In this document: positions 52,569 to 60,928 of the stretch, one piece after another | Layout: the number at the start of each line of letters is the position of its first letter | Position numbering within the stretch: position 1 is the stretch's first letter | Source: Acidobacteriota bacterium | GTDB taxonomy: Bacteria; Acidobacteriota; Terriglobia; Acidiferrales; UBA7541 | Assembly (NCBI GenBank): GCA_021788095.1 | Contig: JAJYLB010000001.1 | Location: forward strand, 124,001 to 188,000 | Direction of reading: 5' to 3' | Length of the DNA: 64,000 nucleotides | Position numbers and translations under genes: made by a program | Notes under the pieces: generated by a model | The model's input: the letters and a program-made list of their open reading frames with translations, nothing else | Told to the model about the DNA's origin: nothing | The model's database searches: none

Positions 52569-53333
52569 ATGGCGAGTGAAGCGCAAGCCGTACAAACATC
52601 GGCCCGAGACGGTGCGTGCAGCCGGCTCGTTGGGGCGATCGTAAGTCCGCGAGCGACGTTCGAATCGATCGCGCGCAAGCCCGGGTGGCTGTTGCCCGTT
52701 TTGCTGCTTATTGTCGTGAACGCGGCCGTGGGGTACAGCACCTTTCGCACCGGCTACCTGAGGGTCTCCGCGGAGAAGCAGATGGAAGCAAACCCGGCGT
52801 TCGCCGGATTAACTCCCGAGCAGCGCAAGCAGGATGTTGCCTTGGGAATGCGGTTCGCGCACGTCTCGGCCATTGCCATGCCGATCATCGTCACCCCGAT
52901 CGCACTGCTCATCATCGCGGTGGTTTTTCTCGGCGCGTTCCGCGTTTCGTTTGGCGCGGGGATCAAGTTCGCGCAGTCGTTTGCGGTTACCGCCTACGCT
53001 GCCGTGCCGTCGATACTGAAGGGGCTTCTCAACTTGGCGGTGATCTGGGCGCGGCCTCCCTCGAGCGCCAACGTCATGCGGAACCTGTCATTTTCCAGCC
53101 TGGCTGGCTACCTTCCGGCACACGCCTCGCCGACGCTGACGATCCTTGCCGGGCATATCGACCTCTTCACCTTCTGGATGCTGGGACTTCTGGCCGTGGG
53201 CTATGCGGCTGCTTCGGCGAAGAAAGCCCGTTTTGGCAGCGCGTTGGCCGTCGTGCTGGTAGTCTGGGCCGTTTTCGTGCTCGCCCACCTCGGCCTGGCC
53301 GCCATTGGCAGTTCCTTCGTGCCGAGCGCGTAG
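52569..53333 (+). CDS. Yip1-domain membrane protein
   Basis: 254 residues. After a short polar start, SRLVGAIVSPRATFESIARKPGWLLPVLLLIVVNA shows the Yip1-type opening. Four to five membrane helices follow. Yip1 proteins in Acidobacteria are frequent neighbours of ADOP permeases and MacB systems, where a membrane-trafficking or scaffold role is only guessed. It sits between the two duplicated permeases. A short leader (52529-52548, AAAGGAGCCCTGCAATGAAG) just upstream is repeated before the gene at 57192. Confidence 0.82.
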   Translation: MASEAQAVQTSARDGACSRLVGAIVSPRATFESIARKPGWLLPVLLLIVVNAAVGYSTFRTGYLRVSAEKQMEANPAFAGLTPEQRKQDVALGMRFAHVSAIAMPIIVTPIALLIIAVVFLGAFRVSFGAGIKFAQSFAVTAYAAVPSILKGLLNLAVIWARPPSSANVMRNLSFSSLAGYLPAHASPTLTILAGHIDLFTFWMLGLLAVGYAAASAKKARFGSALAVVLVVWAVFVLAHLGLAAIGSSFVPSA

Positions 53334-53651
53334 GCGCGTGTGCGCTGCTGCGGGCCTCGGGCTGACGCCGAACGGGGCCCCTTAGACTCAGAGACGTTTT
53401 GGGCCTCGACCCGTCGCGGCGCCTTGCAACTGATAAGGGTCCCGGCGCATGCGCGCGTTTCGGCGGGGCGGTGACCTCGGCCGTCGCGAAATACCCGGGA
53501 TCGGGCGACCACAAGGGTCGCCCCTACGACCGAACGTTGAGGGCGAACAGGCGCCGCGCCACCCAGCGCTTGCGATTGAGGAGGGCCGCGGTAGGGGCGG
53601 GCCTTGTGCCCGCCCTGCTTGCTTGCCGCCCTGTGTCCCTGGCGGGCCGGC
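53334..53651. repeat. REPs upstream of ADOP 3
   Basis: GGGCGACCACAAGGGTCGCCC followed by CTAC (53503-53526) and GTAGGGGCGGGCC with GCCCGCCC (53590-53615) are TAGGGGCG-family hairpins. No gene is seen. Confidence 0.6.
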
Positions 53652-53688
53652 TGTCCGTTTCCGGACGCTCGAATCCTGAAAGCGGACA
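53652..53688 (+). promoter_or_regulatory. upstream activator-type inverted repeat for ADOP 3
   Basis: TGTCCGTTTCC and TGAAAGCGGACA form an inverted repeat across 37 bases. The identical 37-base block, apart from surrounding sequence, is found at 57874-57910. In both cases it begins 109 bases before the GG of a -24/-12 promoter, the range used by sigma-54 enhancer proteins. Confidence 0.7.
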
Positions 53689-53759
53689 GATAAAAGTGGG
53701 GAACCGCACGACGCAGCTCCTAAGCCTAACAATGCAGGAGACTTGTATCCCCGCTGGAT

Positions 53760-53775
53760 TGGCTGGCGACGTGCG
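53760..53775 (+). promoter_or_regulatory. sigma-54 promoter candidate for ADOP 3
   Basis: TTGGCTGGCGACGTGCGAGA has GG-N10-GC spacing (GG at 53761, GC at 53773). The predicted start is near 53786, about 60 bases before the ATG at 53848. The same sequence with two changes occurs at 57982. Confidence 0.68.
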
Positions 53776-53847
53776 AGATTATACGGGCAAGGGACGCGAG
53801 TGCCACCTCCGGCTCGCGCGGATGCGGGTTGCTTGAGAGGTGCAGCC

Positions 53848-56316
53848 ATGTCCGCGATGAGGAGCCTCGGGACCCTGTGGCAAGACCTGCGTTTCGGCGC
53901 GCGCCTGCTGGCGCACAATCGGCGTTTCGCAGCAGTCTCCATCCTGATTCTGGCGCTAGGCATCGGCGCGTGCACCGCCATCTTCAGCGTTCTCTACGCT
54001 GCGAGTTACAGCCCGCTGCCCTACAAGAATCCCGATCGGCTCGTCGTGCTCTTGAGATCCGAATCGGTCACAGGGACTTTCCAGGGAAGACCAACTGTAG
54101 GCGCCTTGCCCTCGCCGATGGTCTCCGGTCCTGATTTTCTGCAGTGGCAGAAGCAGAGTGACGTCTTCTCGGCGCTCGCTGCTGCGGAGTGGTTCGGGGG
54201 CGAAGTGGAAGCTGGCGGGCAGAAAGCGCAGATCGAGGGATACGAAGTCACACCCGATTTCTTCAAAGTGTTGGATGGCAAGGCGGCAGCCGGCCGGCTC
54301 CTCAATGCGGGCGACGATCAGCCAGGGCAGGATCATGTGGTCGTGCTCGGGCCGGGTTTCGCGCAACGCGGCTCGTGGACGAGCGCGATAGAAGTTGGCG
54401 GAACGCTCACGCTGAACAAGCAGGAATACGCCGTGATTGGCAGCCTGCCGCCCTCCTATCGCGTGGCGAATGCCTCCGAACCGTTGATGTTTTCCCAGCC
54501 GGATGTCTTCCTGCCTATTCCCATCGCTCAGCTCGAGAAGGCCGCTCCTCCCGGCCGAGCCATGCCCTACACGTTCACGGCAATCGGGCGGTTGAAGCCG
54601 AACGCAGGCATCGCGCAAGCGCAAGCGGAAATGACGACCGTGGCGGCCGGGCTCGCCAAAGCGAATCCGGCGCTGGACGCCGGCGTCACCGTCCAAGTCA
54701 AGTCGATGAAATCGCAAGTGGGCCAGGTTCCCGGAGTGGTTTTGAAGCTTCTGCTTGCGGCCGTGGGATTCTTGCTCCTGCTCGCCTGCGTCAATATCGC
54801 GGTCCTGACCCTGACGCAAGGCGCGCGGCGCCAGCACGAACTCGCCATTCGTCACGCCGTCGGGGCAACGCGCGGAAGGATCGTCGGACAGCTTTTCTCG
54901 GAGAGCTTGCTCCTGGCGCTGGCCGGCGGCGCCTGCGGGATCGAAGTTGCGTTCTGGATGGAGAATGGGCTCGTCTCCCGCATTCCGGCGCGTGCACTCC
55001 CGCTCATCGCTCCTCCCGAGATCAACTGGCCGGTTCTGGCGTTTGCGCTCGCCGTTTCGGTCGCCGCGGCAATTCTCTTCGGCGTGATTCCTGCCCTGCA
55101 GCTCTCCCTGATCCCCTCCGCCGAACTGCTCAAGGAAGCGGCGCACGGGGGCGGCGCGGGTGCGCGGTCGGGCTGGCTCCGCAACGGGTTCGTGGTTTGC
55201 GAAGTCACGCTCGCCTTCGCCTTGCTCATCGTGTGCGGTCTTCTGATCGGAAACGTTCGAGGAGTCCTTCGCGCCGCCGCCGGCTACAATCCCAAACGCA
55301 TGATGCGGATGGATGTCGCGCTCGCGCCGGCGACCTATCCCTCCTTCGCCAGCCGCGAAAACGCGTACCGGCAAATGCTGGCGGGGGTCGAGCGGTCGCC
55401 CTTGGTCGAATCGGCGGGCCTGGCGACCACGGTCACGATCGGGATCGTCGCTGCCGCCGATAAGCCTCTCACCGCTCTCGCCTTCAAGGCCGGTCCCCAA
55501 ACGATCACTCTCTACGTCTCGCCCGGCTACTTCCACACCCATCGGCTCCTACGCGGCCGCGCGTTCACTTGGTCGGACTACTCCGAGAAGCCGGCCGTCG
55601 CCATGGTCAGCCAAGTGCTCGCGGACGATCTGTGGCCCCACCAAGATCCCATCGGCAAGCACATCACGAGTACCTATCCCGCGGAACCGCTCGAGGTGAT
55701 TGGCGTGGCGGCGAACGAAGCCACCGGGGCGGCTGCGGCGTTCTCCATCCCGCAGGCCTACGTGCCGGATCTGTCGTCTGGAATGGGGTTGGAGGTTCAG
55801 ACCAAGGGCGAGGCGAAAGGCGCGCTGGCGCTCGTTCACGACTTGGCGGCCGGCGCGGGCCCAGGCGTTCAGGTTTCCGCGCCGATGACGATGGAGCAGG
55901 TGCTGGCGCAAACGAGCAAGCCGGCGGAAAACGTCCAGCTCGTCCTCGCCTTCTTTGGCCTGATGGCATTGCTGCTGGCGACGGTGGGTGTGTTCGCCGT
56001 GACGGCCTATGCAGTTACCCAGCGGACGCACGAGATCGGCGTGCGCGTGGCGCTGGGCGCGCGGCCGGCGGAGATCCTTTTCGGCGCGATGCGAGAAGGC
56101 GTCCGGCTAAGCCTCTACGGCGTCGGCTTCGGTCTGCTGGTTGCGCTCGCGCTGGGAAAGATTCTCATGCACTTCTTGTTTGGGATCGGCTTCGGGGATC
56201 TCTCGACGTATTTCGGCGTGGCGCTGCTGCTCATGGCTGTCGCGGTTCTGGCCAGCTACTTCGCAGCTCGCCGCGCCGCGAGGATCGATCCGATGGCCGC
56301 GCTGCGCTCCGAGTAG
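53848..56316 (+). CDS. ADOP-type ABC transporter permease 3
   Basis: 822 residues from the ATG at 53848 (GAGAGG 8 bases upstream); the open frame to 53743 covers the promoter. It has the same two-unit MacB/FtsX layout as ADOP 2. The first helix is ILILALGIGACTAIFSVLYAA. The centre reads LLAAVGFLLLLACVNIAVLTLTQGARRQHELAIRHAVGA. The last unit is FGLMALLLATVGVFAVTAYAVTQRTHEIGVRVALGA. It is the downstream copy of a tandem duplication. Unlike copy 2 it has a conserved sigma-54-type control region, so the two copies are regulated differently. Confidence 0.93.
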   Translation: MSAMRSLGTLWQDLRFGARLLAHNRRFAAVSILILALGIGACTAIFSVLYAASYSPLPYKNPDRLVVLLRSESVTGTFQGRPTVGALPSPMVSGPDFLQWQKQSDVFSALAAAEWFGGEVEAGGQKAQIEGYEVTPDFFKVLDGKAAAGRLLNAGDDQPGQDHVVVLGPGFAQRGSWTSAIEVGGTLTLNKQEYAVIGSLPPSYRVANASEPLMFSQPDVFLPIPIAQLEKAAPPGRAMPYTFTAIGRLKPNAGIAQAQAEMTTVAAGLAKANPALDAGVTVQVKSMKSQVGQVPGVVLKLLLAAVGFLLLLACVNIAVLTLTQGARRQHELAIRHAVGATRGRIVGQLFSESLLLALAGGACGIEVAFWMENGLVSRIPARALPLIAPPEINWPVLAFALAVSVAAAILFGVIPALQLSLIPSAELLKEAAHGGGAGARSGWLRNGFVVCEVTLAFALLIVCGLLIGNVRGVLRAAAGYNPKRMMRMDVALAPATYPSFASRENAYRQMLAGVERSPLVESAGLATTVTIGIVAAADKPLTALAFKAGPQTITLYVSPGYFHTHRLLRGRAFTWSDYSEKPAVAMVSQVLADDLWPHQDPIGKHITSTYPAEPLEVIGVAANEATGAAAAFSIPQAYVPDLSSGMGLEVQTKGEAKGALALVHDLAAGAGPGVQVSAPMTMEQVLAQTSKPAENVQLVLAFFGLMALLLATVGVFAVTAYAVTQRTHEIGVRVALGARPAEILFGAMREGVRLSLYGVGFGLLVALALGKILMHFLFGIGFGDLSTYFGVALLLMAVAVLASYFAARRAARIDPMAALRSE

Positions 56317-56372
56317 GAAGGGCAGTGGCTAAAAGACAGTGGCTGGTGGCTAACGGCCGGTCCCCATGGAAA

Positions 56373-56469
56373 GTAGCACAGGCTCCCGAACCATCGGGAC
56401 CCGTCTGTGCAGATTTGGAAGCGGCGCGGTAAAGAAAGGCGCACAGCCAGGAATGGCTGTGCTACCGAG
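56373..56469. repeat. REP pair left of the RAYT gene
   Basis: It opens GTAGCACAGG and closes GGCTGTGCTACCGAG with a spacer containing GTGCAGATTTGGAAGCGGCG. It has the same architecture as 57054-57149 and 32460-32540. Confidence 0.85.
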
Positions 56470-56472
56470 ACC

Positions 56473-57015
56473 ATGAGTTACTACGAGCGCAATCTTCCGC
56501 ATTGGATTCCTGAGGGGCGGACGGTTTTCGTTACATGGCGACTGCGCGGTTCCCTGCCGGCTGGATTTCTGCGCAAGCTGGAAACCCTGGCAAAGATCCC
56601 GGGAAAGCAGTTTCTGGCTGCCGACCGCAAGCTGGATGCTTGCGCAACGGGCCCGCGGTGGCTCGCAAAGCCAGAAATTGCCCTATGCGTTGTGGCGGCC
56701 ATCCGGAGAGGAGCGGAGATGGGGAGATTTGTGCTGCACGCATTTGTGGTCATGCCCAACCACGTCCACGTCTTGCTGGATCCCTTGGCGTCGCTGGCTG
56801 GAATCACCAACGGCATCAAGGGAGCGTCCGCGCGCGAGGCAAATCGGCTGCTGCGGCGGACGGGAAGGCCGTTCTGGCAAGACGAGTCTTTCGACCACTG
56901 GGTTCGCAGTGCGGCGCAGTTCGAGCGAGTTCGAAACTACATCGAGTGCAATCCAGTAAAAGCAGGGCTGGTCGCGCGGCCGGAGGACTGGCAATGGTCC
57001 AGCCTCCGCGGGTAG
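56473..57015 (+). CDS. REP-associated tyrosine transposase (RAYT, Y1_Tnp/IS200-like)
   Basis: 180 residues from the ATG at 56473, 4 bases after the left REP. The opening SYYERNLPHWIPEGRTVFVTWRL is the usual RAYT start. The metal-binding HUH motif appears in VVMPNHVHVLL. The catalytic tyrosine lies in ERVRNYIECNPVKAGL near the C-terminus. RAYTs cut and join single-stranded REP hairpins and are domesticated relatives of IS200/IS605 transposases. REP pairs of one type flank the gene, and more copies occur at 32460 and partly at 8637. Both active-site motifs are intact, so it may be functional. Confidence 0.93.
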   Translation: MSYYERNLPHWIPEGRTVFVTWRLRGSLPAGFLRKLETLAKIPGKQFLAADRKLDACATGPRWLAKPEIALCVVAAIRRGAEMGRFVLHAFVVMPNHVHVLLDPLASLAGITNGIKGASAREANRLLRRTGRPFWQDESFDHWVRSAAQFERVRNYIECNPVKAGLVARPEDWQWSSLRG

Positions 57016-57053
57016 CACGAGGTAGGTTGACCCGACGCCTTCGAGGGCGGTTG

Positions 57054-57149
57054 GTAGCACAGGCATTCCTGCCTGTGCAGGTTTGGAAGCGGCGCGGGAA
57101 GAAAAGCGCACAGCCAGGTCCCGAAGCTTCGGGAGGCTGTGCTACCGAG
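57054..57149. repeat. REP pair right of the RAYT gene
   Basis: It opens GTAGCACAGGCATTCC and closes GAGGCTGTGCTACCGAG, with the spacer AGGTTTGGAAGCGGCGCGGG and an internal TCCCGAAGCTTCGGGA palindrome. Confidence 0.85.
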
Positions 57150-57191
57150 CTTCAGGGATGCGTGGGGCATGAGTTGGAAAGGAGCCCTGCA

Positions 57192-57617
57192 ATGAAGAGA
57201 AGACTCGTAGCTCTCGCGGGCGCTTGTGCGCTCGCCTTGTTTTCTGTTTTGACGGCGCTTGCTGCGCCGCGGAAGCCGGTGAATGTTGCCGGGACTTGGC
57301 AGTTGATCCTCGCCGGCATGGCCAGCCGGCCCCTGACGCTCGTCTTTACGCAGAACGGCGCGAGCCTCAAGGGCACCATGGGTAAGGACGCCAAGGGAGG
57401 AACGCCCATCACGGGCACAGTGGACGGCGACAAGGTCGCTTTCGCCACGCCCACGCCACCGCCGGGCGGCAAGAGCATCGTAGAGAAGTTCAGCGCCCAA
57501 ATAAGCGGAGACACGATGACGGGGACGGTCGAGGTGATAGGAAAGGGATTCACGGGGCTCCAGAGCTTCATGAACATGGACAAGTATGAGCCCTGGACGG
57601 CCAAACGGCAGAAGTGA
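57192..57617 (+). CDS. small secreted protein of unknown function
   Basis: 141 residues; the ATG follows AAAGGAGCCCTGCA. A signal peptide (MKRRLVALAGACALALFSVL, cleavage near LAAPRK) precedes a small beta-rich domain with NVAGTWQLIL, LTLVFTQNGASLKGTMG and ISGDTMTGTVEV. The repeating G-T-W/G-T-M-T-G pattern resembles lipocalin-like or META-type beta proteins. I cannot name the family. It sits between the RAYT region and the TolC gene. Confidence 0.72.
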   Translation: MKRRLVALAGACALALFSVLTALAAPRKPVNVAGTWQLILAGMASRPLTLVFTQNGASLKGTMGKDAKGGTPITGTVDGDKVAFATPTPPPGGKSIVEKFSAQISGDTMTGTVEVIGKGFTGLQSFMNMDKYEPWTAKRQK

Positions 57618-57623
57618 CCAATT

Positions 57624-57867
57624 ACCACCGCGGAGACGCAGAGACCGCCGAGGCCGAGGCCACCCCGTGCGGCAGCCCGCTGGCACAGGCTTTGTCCCTT
57701 CCGGTTGGAGAAGCAAGGCCACAGCCCGGGACGGCGGGGCTGCGCCACCCGAGCCCGACCGGCGCGGCGCACGAAGCCTCTGCCGAAGCAACGAAAGTTC
57801 AAGACTGCGTGGTGCAGAGCGCCTGTGCTGCCGTTCCTCTGCGTCCTCTGCGCCTCTGCGGTGGGAG
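57624..57867. repeat. intergenic element with inverted ends (CCACCGCGGAGACGCAGAG)
   Basis: The left end CCACCGCGGAGACGCAGAGA and the right end TCTGCGCCTCTGCGGTGGG are approximate reverse complements. No gene is inside. Confidence 0.5.
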
Positions 57868-57873
57868 TTTTGC

Positions 57874-57910
57874 TGTCCGTTTCCGGACGCTCGAATCCTG
57901 AAAGCGGACA
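57874..57910 (+). promoter_or_regulatory. upstream activator-type inverted repeat for TolC 2
   Basis: The same 37-base inverted repeat (TGTCCGTTTCC ... TGAAAGCGGACA) as at 53652-53688, again 109 bases before the -24 GG. The DNA between is diverged except for a short GCAGC/GCGCC-CTAAGCCTA core. Confidence 0.7.
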
Positions 57911-57981
57911 GAAGCACAGCGAAAACGGCGCGGCGCAGCGCCTAAGCCTATGAGCACAAGGGGCTTGAAACTCTATTGGAT

Positions 57982-57997
57982 TGGCTGGCCGCGTGCG
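57982..57997 (+). promoter_or_regulatory. sigma-54 promoter candidate for TolC 2
   Basis: TTGGCTGGCCGCGTGCGAGA with GG at 57983 and GC at 57995 (N10). The predicted start is near 58008; the ATG is at 58059 with GGGAGAGG just upstream. Confidence 0.68.
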
Positions 57998-58058
57998 AGA
58001 TGATGCGGTGGAGGCGAGTAGGGAAGCCCGCAGGAAAAAATCCACCTGGGAGAGGTAA

Positions 58059-60038
58059 ATGAGGAAGAACCGACTTCATGTCACGCTTGCCGTCGTTCTT
58101 TGGCTGCCGCTGGCTCTGGGCGCGGCGGCGGGGCTCGGTGCGCAACAGGGTCCGGCGCAAGCCAAGCCTGCGGCCGAGCAGGCGCCCAGCGCCAAGCCGC
58201 TCGAGATTCCCGTCGGCACCCAGTTCCAAAGGGATCGGAGCTTTTTCCCGATATCGGTTTCGCCTTACCTCCCCTCGCGGATACCCGAGCCCGTGTTGGT
58301 GAATTCGCCCACGCTCGAGCAGATGATTCACAACGGGAAGCTGGAACTGAGTCTCGATGACGCGATCCGTTTGGCGATTGAAAACAATTTGAGTCTCGAC
58401 ATGCAGCGCTACACCACCTGGATCGCGGATACGAACGTGCTCGCGGCTCGCGGGGGGACGAACGTGGGTGGCGCGCCCTTCGATCCTCAAGTCAGATCGA
58501 GCTTGGGTTGGTATCAGCAGACGAGCCAGATCAGCAACCCGTACACTTCCGGTACGGGCGTCTCGACGATCGCCTCCCTCACCAACAAGAATGCGGACGC
58601 GAATTTCACCTACACGCAGGGTTTCTATTCGGGCACCTCTTTCCAGCTCGTCTTCGACAATAGCCGTTCCACCACCAGCAGCCCGGCGACTTTCGTCAAT
58701 CCCTCCCTTTTTTCGAGCCTCAGCTTCGGGTTGAGTCAGCCGCTGCTCAGGGGATTCGGGTTCCTCCCCAACGAATACAACATCATCGAAGCCAGGAACA
58801 ACTCCCAGATCGCCCGGTACAACCTCGAAAAGGAGGCCATCCTCGTCGTCGCGAACGTGGAAGACGCTTACTGGAACCTGGCCGCCGACATCGGCAGCGT
58901 TCAGGCGAACCAAGCCAACGTCGATGCAGCCGATAAGAACCTCAAAGCGGCGAAGGAGGGAGTGAAGATCGGCACGTACGCGCAACTCGAGGTGATTACC
59001 GCGCAGGCCTCGCTCTCAGGCTTGCAGCAATCGTTGATTGCGGCGCAAGCCTTCGAGCAGCAGGCGGAGGTCACGCTGCTGAACATGATCGTCAAGAACC
59101 AGACGGTCGCCGGCCTGGAACGTATCAGCATCGTGCCTACCGATAACATCAACACGCCTCCGAAAATCGATATCATTCCCTATCGCCAGGCTCTCGACGA
59201 GGCCTTCCGCGAGCGGCCGGATTTCCTGGCGCAGGAACTCACGCTGAAGAACAACGATATCTCGGTCAAGGCAAATCGAAGCTTTCTGTTGCCGGACCTC
59301 AGCCTTTCGGCGCAGTATCAGTCGCAAGGCTTGGCAGGCACGACGAATTTCACCACCTTCACGCCTACCGGGATCGTGGCGAATACGACCGCGCCGATCG
59401 TGGATGCGAATGGGAACCCGGTCCTCATCAACGGCCAGCCCGTCTACCCGAGCGTAACGACACTCACGACGCAAACCCAGCGGATACAAGCAGGCTTGCT
59501 GGATTCCTGGAACATCCTGTGGAACCAGAATAATCCCACTTACACCGTGGGCCTCAATCTGACCCTCCCGCTGCACAATCGCGCGGCGCAGGCCGCCGAA
59601 GCGAATGCCTTGCTCGCCGAGCGGGCGCAGCAGGAGAACATTCAGTGGTGGAAGAATCAGATCGCGATGGAAGTGCGCAACGACCAGATCGCCGTCTCGA
59701 CGGGGGTGGCGAACGTGCAGGCGGCGGTCGAACACACCCAGTTCGCCCAGCAGACGCTCACCCACGAGCAGGAGAAATACCAACTCGGCCAGTCCTCCCA
59801 GTTCGAAGTTACCCAGGACCAGACGCTCTTGGCTCAGGCCGAAAGCTCCGAGATTTCGGCGAAGGCCGCGCTTCTCGAAGCCGTGGTGAGCCTCAACGAA
59901 GCGCTCGGCCGCACGCTTCAGGCTCATAACATCTCGATTTCCGACGCCGGCACGGGCCACGTGTTTCCCGCGCCAGGGATCCCCGGCGCTCCGATCCGTG
60001 CCCTGGCGCCGTATTCTTCCCCGCTGGGGACGCGGTAG
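58059..60038 (+). CDS. TolC-family outer-membrane efflux protein 2
   Basis: 659 residues, longer than typical TolC because of an N-terminal extension (about 30-100, Pro/Ala-rich, then SVSPYLPSRIPEP) and a polar insert around 440-480. The signal peptide is MRKNRLHVTLAVVLWLPLALGAAAG. Two OEP repeats are visible: LSLDDAIRLAIENNLSLDMQRY and the helical EARNNSQIARYNLEKEAILVVANVEDAYWNLAAD, then AAEANALLAERAQQENIQWWKNQIAMEV and the typical LGQSSQFEVTQDQTLLAQAE. This long form is common in Acidobacteria next to ADOP or MacB systems. It shares a control region with ADOP 3, so it probably provides the outer-membrane exit for that permease. Confidence 0.92.
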   Translation: MRKNRLHVTLAVVLWLPLALGAAAGLGAQQGPAQAKPAAEQAPSAKPLEIPVGTQFQRDRSFFPISVSPYLPSRIPEPVLVNSPTLEQMIHNGKLELSLDDAIRLAIENNLSLDMQRYTTWIADTNVLAARGGTNVGGAPFDPQVRSSLGWYQQTSQISNPYTSGTGVSTIASLTNKNADANFTYTQGFYSGTSFQLVFDNSRSTTSSPATFVNPSLFSSLSFGLSQPLLRGFGFLPNEYNIIEARNNSQIARYNLEKEAILVVANVEDAYWNLAADIGSVQANQANVDAADKNLKAAKEGVKIGTYAQLEVITAQASLSGLQQSLIAAQAFEQQAEVTLLNMIVKNQTVAGLERISIVPTDNINTPPKIDIIPYRQALDEAFRERPDFLAQELTLKNNDISVKANRSFLLPDLSLSAQYQSQGLAGTTNFTTFTPTGIVANTTAPIVDANGNPVLINGQPVYPSVTTLTTQTQRIQAGLLDSWNILWNQNNPTYTVGLNLTLPLHNRAAQAAEANALLAERAQQENIQWWKNQIAMEVRNDQIAVSTGVANVQAAVEHTQFAQQTLTHEQEKYQLGQSSQFEVTQDQTLLAQAESSEISAKAALLEAVVSLNEALGRTLQAHNISISDAGTGHVFPAPGIPGAPIRALAPYSSPLGTR

Positions 60039-60073
60039 GGTCAGGAGGCAGAAGCTCGGGTGACGACAAGAGG

Positions 60074-60243
60074 CACGTTTCACGCAAAGGCGCAAAGCAG
60101 TCAAGGCAGAACGTCGAGAACCAGCTCCATCGCAACGCGCGAAAGATAAGCTTGCCGGGCGCGGGCGGCTCAGGTGGGATCGGGGCGCCCCGTCTGACGG
60201 TCGGGCCCTTGGCGGGCTTTGCGTCTTGGCGCCTTAGCGTGAG
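60074..60243. repeat. intergenic element with inverted ends (CACGCAAAGGCGCAAAGC)
   Basis: The left string TTTCACGCAAAGGCGCAAAGC and the right string GGCTTTGCGTCTTGGCGCC followed by TTAGCGTGAGG are approximate inverted copies. A related single arm is at 49879-49915. A CACCCTTGCG palindrome follows at 60374-60404 and a TAGGGGCG hairpin at 60597-60632. No gene is seen in 60039-60622. Confidence 0.55.
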
Positions 60244-60622
60244 GGTCTTCGTCTTTGCGCTGAGCATCGCGCGAGGTTGGTGGGCATGCGGTTACGTTCC
60301 TTAGTTCCTTTCCTCGGGCTGCGCTGGCGGCTCTTCTGGGGCAAGGCGCGCTCGACTGGCTCTGATCAGGGATCCCCACCCTTGCGAACCGCGCAAGGGT
60401 GGGGCACCCAAACAACACGCGGGATTTCGACGTTGGCGCGTGGCTCCTCTCGGGTGGCTCTGGCGCGAGACTTCCGAGCCTTTCCCTCAGGAGCCCACCG
60501 TCCCCGGGAACTTTAGCAGGGTTTCAGCCATGAGTGCTGCGGGCGCCTGCCCCGATTCCTTCAGTCGGGGGCTCGCCCGCAGTCTTGCGTGGAGGTTTGT
60601 AGGGGCGCGGTCTCCGCGCCCG

Positions 60623-60928
60623 CTACTGGCGCTCCGGGCGGGCCTCTTCTTTCACGGGTAGCGGCGCTGGTTGGTGCGCCAAGGCGCGGCTGAGCTTGAC
60701 GAAAAGCGCTTGGATGAGCATCGCGAATCCCACCACCGGCAAGAAGATCACGTAACCGATGCTGACCACCAGCGCCAGGGGCAGCAGCAGAAGCCCGGGG
60801 ATTCGGATGTAGCGGGCCGCGTTTGAGCCCGGTAGCGTGCCCTGCTTCCCCTCCACCGTAACAATTTCCCATTCGCCCTGCTTCCAGTAGAAGCCGCCTT
60901 TGGCCTCGCTTCCGCCTGTGCGTTTCAT
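60623..60928 (-). CDS. small membrane protein of unknown function
   Basis: 101 residues; the ATG at 60928 follows AGAAAGGAGAACGGCG. The N-terminal 40 residues are polar (GGFYWKQGEWEIVTVEGKQGTLPG). One long or two short membrane helices follow (IPGLLLLPLALVVSIGYVIFLPVVGFAMLIQALF), then a basic, Pro-rich tail. I recognise no family. A good ribosome binding site and a consistent reading frame support a real gene. Confidence 0.65.
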   Translation of the reverse strand: MKRTGGSEAKGGFYWKQGEWEIVTVEGKQGTLPGSNAARYIRIPGLLLLPLALVVSIGYVIFLPVVGFAMLIQALFVKLSRALAHQPAPLPVKEEARPERQ

